Shown here: positions 14,461 to 15,670 of the stretch, piece by piece
Layout: each line of letters starts with the position of its first letter
How positions within the stretch are numbered: position 1 is the first letter of the stretch
Assembly: GCA_045634085.1 (NCBI GenBank)
Contig: JAZQZM010000071.1
Location: 1 to 15,670 of the forward strand
DNA: 15,670 bases
Reading direction: 5' to 3'
From: HGM04593 sp045634085
Lineage (GTDB): Bacteria; Bacteroidota; Bacteroidia; Bacteroidales; Bacteroidaceae
The notes under the pieces: generated by a model
Database searches by the model: none
What the model was told of the DNA's origin: nothing
Seen by the model: the letters and a program-made list of their open reading frames with translations, nothing else
Position numbers and translations under genes: made by a program

Positions 14461-15468
14461 ATGAAAATAGCAATCGTAGGTGTCAGCGGAGCGGTAGGAC
14501 AGGAGTTCCTTCGCGTTCTTGACGAGAGAAATTTCCCATTCGACGAACTGGTACTCTTCGGCTCAGCCCGCAGTGCAGGTCAGGTTTATAACTTCCGTGG
14601 CATGGACTATGTTGTCAAGGAACTGAAACACAACGATGACTTCATGGGTGTTGATTATGCATTCGTGTCGGCAGGCGGCGGTGTTTCAAAGGAGTTCGCC
14701 GATACAATTACAAAGCACGGTACAGTGATGATTGACAACTCAAGCGCATTCGGCATGGACAGCGATGTACCTTTGGTCGTGCCCGAGGTCAATCCAACCG
14801 ATGCATACAACCGTCCACGCAACATCATTGCAAACCCCAACTGTACAACAATACAGATGGTGGTTGCACTCAAGGCTATTGAGAACCTTTCGCACATCAA
14901 GCGCGTACACTCATCGACATATCAGGCAGCCAGCGGCGCAGGTGCAGCTGCAATGGCCGAGCTCTATGAGCAGTACCGCCAGGTGCTCGCAGGCGAGGAG
15001 CCAACAGTAGAGAAGTTCGCATATCAGTTGGCATTCAACGTAATCCCTCAGATTGACGTGTTTACCGATAACGGCTACACTAAGGAGGAGATGAAGATGT
15101 ACAACGAGACACGCAAAATCATGCACAGCGACATTGAGGTAAGTGCACAGTGCGTACGCGTGCCAGCATTGCGTTCTCACTCACAGTCATTGTGGATTGA
15201 GACAGAACGTCCTCTCTCAGTTGAAGAGGTTCGTTGCGCAATTGCCGAGGGCGAGGGCCTCATCCTCATGGACAACCCCGAGGAGAAGGTATATCCAATG
15301 CCACTCTTCCTCGCTGGTCAGGACCCTGTATACGTTGGCCGTATCCGCAAGGATATCACAAACCCCAACGGCATCCTCATGTGGATTGTGGGTGACCAGA
15401 TAAAGAAGGGTGCGGCACTCAATGCAGTACAGATTGCAGAGTACCTTATCGCACATCCTCAGAAGTAA
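14461..15468 (+). CDS. asd: Aspartate-semialdehyde dehydrogenase
   Basis: Asd reduces aspartyl phosphate to aspartate semialdehyde with NADPH, the branch point to lysine, diaminopimelate, threonine and methionine. The 335-residue length is normal. NADP is bound by the N-terminal GVSGAVGQEF (7-16). The nucleophile is C128 in NPNCTTIQ. STYQAASGAG (152-161) and the catalytic histidine H240 in RVPALRSHSQ follow. Serine at 239 replaces the glycine often found before that histidine, a minor variant. The gene stands alone on the plus strand, divergent from tcdA, with a -7 box upstream. Its codons seem richer in C-ending and common forms than those of neighbouring genes, as expected for strong expression, but I have not counted them. 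The call is secure. Confidence 0.96.
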   Translation: MKIAIVGVSGAVGQEFLRVLDERNFPFDELVLFGSARSAGQVYNFRGMDYVVKELKHNDDFMGVDYAFVSAGGGVSKEFADTITKHGTVMIDNSSAFGMDSDVPLVVPEVNPTDAYNRPRNIIANPNCTTIQMVVALKAIENLSHIKRVHSSTYQAASGAGAAAMAELYEQYRQVLAGEEPTVEKFAYQLAFNVIPQIDVFTDNGYTKEEMKMYNETRKIMHSDIEVSAQCVRVPALRSHSQSLWIETERPLSVEEVRCAIAEGEGLILMDNPEEKVYPMPLFLAGQDPVYVGRIRKDITNPNGILMWIVGDQIKKGAALNAVQIAEYLIAHPQK

Positions 15469-15474
15469 ATAATG

Positions 15475-15526
15475 GCAGGCAGCAGGTTACTTTTTGAGGT
15501 GGCCTGCATGCCTTGTTACATTTTTT
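15475..15526 (+). terminator. Possible terminator of asd
   Basis: GCAGGC (15475-15480) can pair with GCCTGC (15502-15507) around a 21-base loop, and T6 follows at 15521-15526. The loop is large and the T run is 13 bases from the stem, so it is a weak candidate. Confidence 0.3.
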
Positions 15527-15537
15527 AGCACAAAAAA

Positions 15538-15569
15538 TTTGCAATGTAAGGGAAAATGCCCTACCTTTG
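15538..15569 (+). promoter_or_regulatory. Promoter of the CAT-anticodon tRNA, Bacteroidota type
   Basis: TTTG at 15538-15541 is followed after exactly 20 bases by TACCTTTG at 15562-15569, a perfect -33/-7 match. Transcription should start near 15576, giving a leader of about 18 bases. Confidence 0.85.
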
Positions 15570-15593
15570 CAAAGTATTTCCACGGAGATACTC

Positions 15594-15667
15594 GGGCTTT
15601 TAGCTCAGTTGGTTAGAGCAACAGACTCATAATCTGGAGGTCCTAGGTTCAAGCCCTAGATGGCCCA
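15594..15667 (+). tRNA. tRNA with anticodon CAT (elongator Met or Ile2)
   Basis: The 74-base cloverleaf has acceptor GGGCTTT against ATGGCCC with a T6-T67 mismatch and a T5-G68 wobble. The D arm is GCTC/GAGC, the anticodon loop is CTCATAA, T stem CTAGG/CCTAG closes TTCAAGC, and the discriminator is A. The anticodon is CAT. It is not the initiator: the anticodon stem lacks the three G-C pairs and the first acceptor pair is intact. It could be elongator tRNA-Met or the tRNA-Ile2 whose C34 becomes lysidine; C4-G69 leans to Ile2, but the evidence does not settle it. CCA is not encoded. It ends three bases before the window edge, so its terminator is not visible. Confidence 0.9.
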
Positions 15668-15670
15668 CAA

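Overview
The window is ordinary chromosomal DNA from a member of the Bacteroidota, most likely the order Bacteroidales. Three signs support this. Seven upstream regions carry the phylum's own -7 promoter box TAnnTTTG. Start codons lack Shine-Dalgarno sequences and sit in A/T-rich leaders instead. The protein set (a long SpeA decarboxylase, TopA ending in GRFGPY repeats instead of zinc fingers, a Bacteroidota-type ArgB, an ISL3-type transposase) also fits. The left edge holds the tail of an insertion sequence; the rest is housekeeping.

Layout. (1) Positions 1-310: C-terminal part of an ISL3-family transposase, cut by the window edge. (2) 313-692: two divergent tRNA genes, tRNA-Phe(GAA) on minus and tRNA-Pro(CGG) on plus, each with its own promoter and terminator. 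(3) 698-2955, minus: a two-gene ABC-2 exporter, ATPase then permease. (4) 2956-3260: divergent promoter region with a C8 tract and a hairpin. (5) 3261-5757, plus: a HAD phosphatase, RibF (riboflavin kinase/FAD synthetase) and a CPBP membrane protease, in tight succession. (6) 12082-5777, minus: five closely packed genes read as topA, aroK, speA, argB and a YgjP-type metalloprotein. (7) 12359-12835, minus: a small secreted Spy/CpxP-like protein with its own terminator. (8) 14337-12962, minus: tcdA and lolD, overlapping by 4 bases. (9) 14461-15468, plus: asd. (10) 15594-15667, plus: a tRNA with anticodon CAT behind a textbook promoter.

How the genes work together. The minus-strand string from topA links DNA supercoiling, aromatic amino acid synthesis (shikimate kinase), arginine synthesis (ArgB) and arginine breakdown to agmatine (SpeA). 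SpeA and ArgB overlap by one base, so making and consuming arginine are probably translated from one message. The HAD phosphatase is three bases from RibF, which hints at a role in flavin metabolism. TcdA modifies tRNAs; LolD energises lipoprotein release from the inner membrane; Asd feeds lysine, threonine, methionine and diaminopimelate synthesis.

I found no CRISPR array, prophage, toxin-antitoxin or defence island. I do not see a new multi-gene system. The most testable ideas are the HAD-RibF pair, the speA-argB coupling, a perfect A/T palindrome upstream of topA, and a C8 tract where the -33 box of the exporter promoter should lie.
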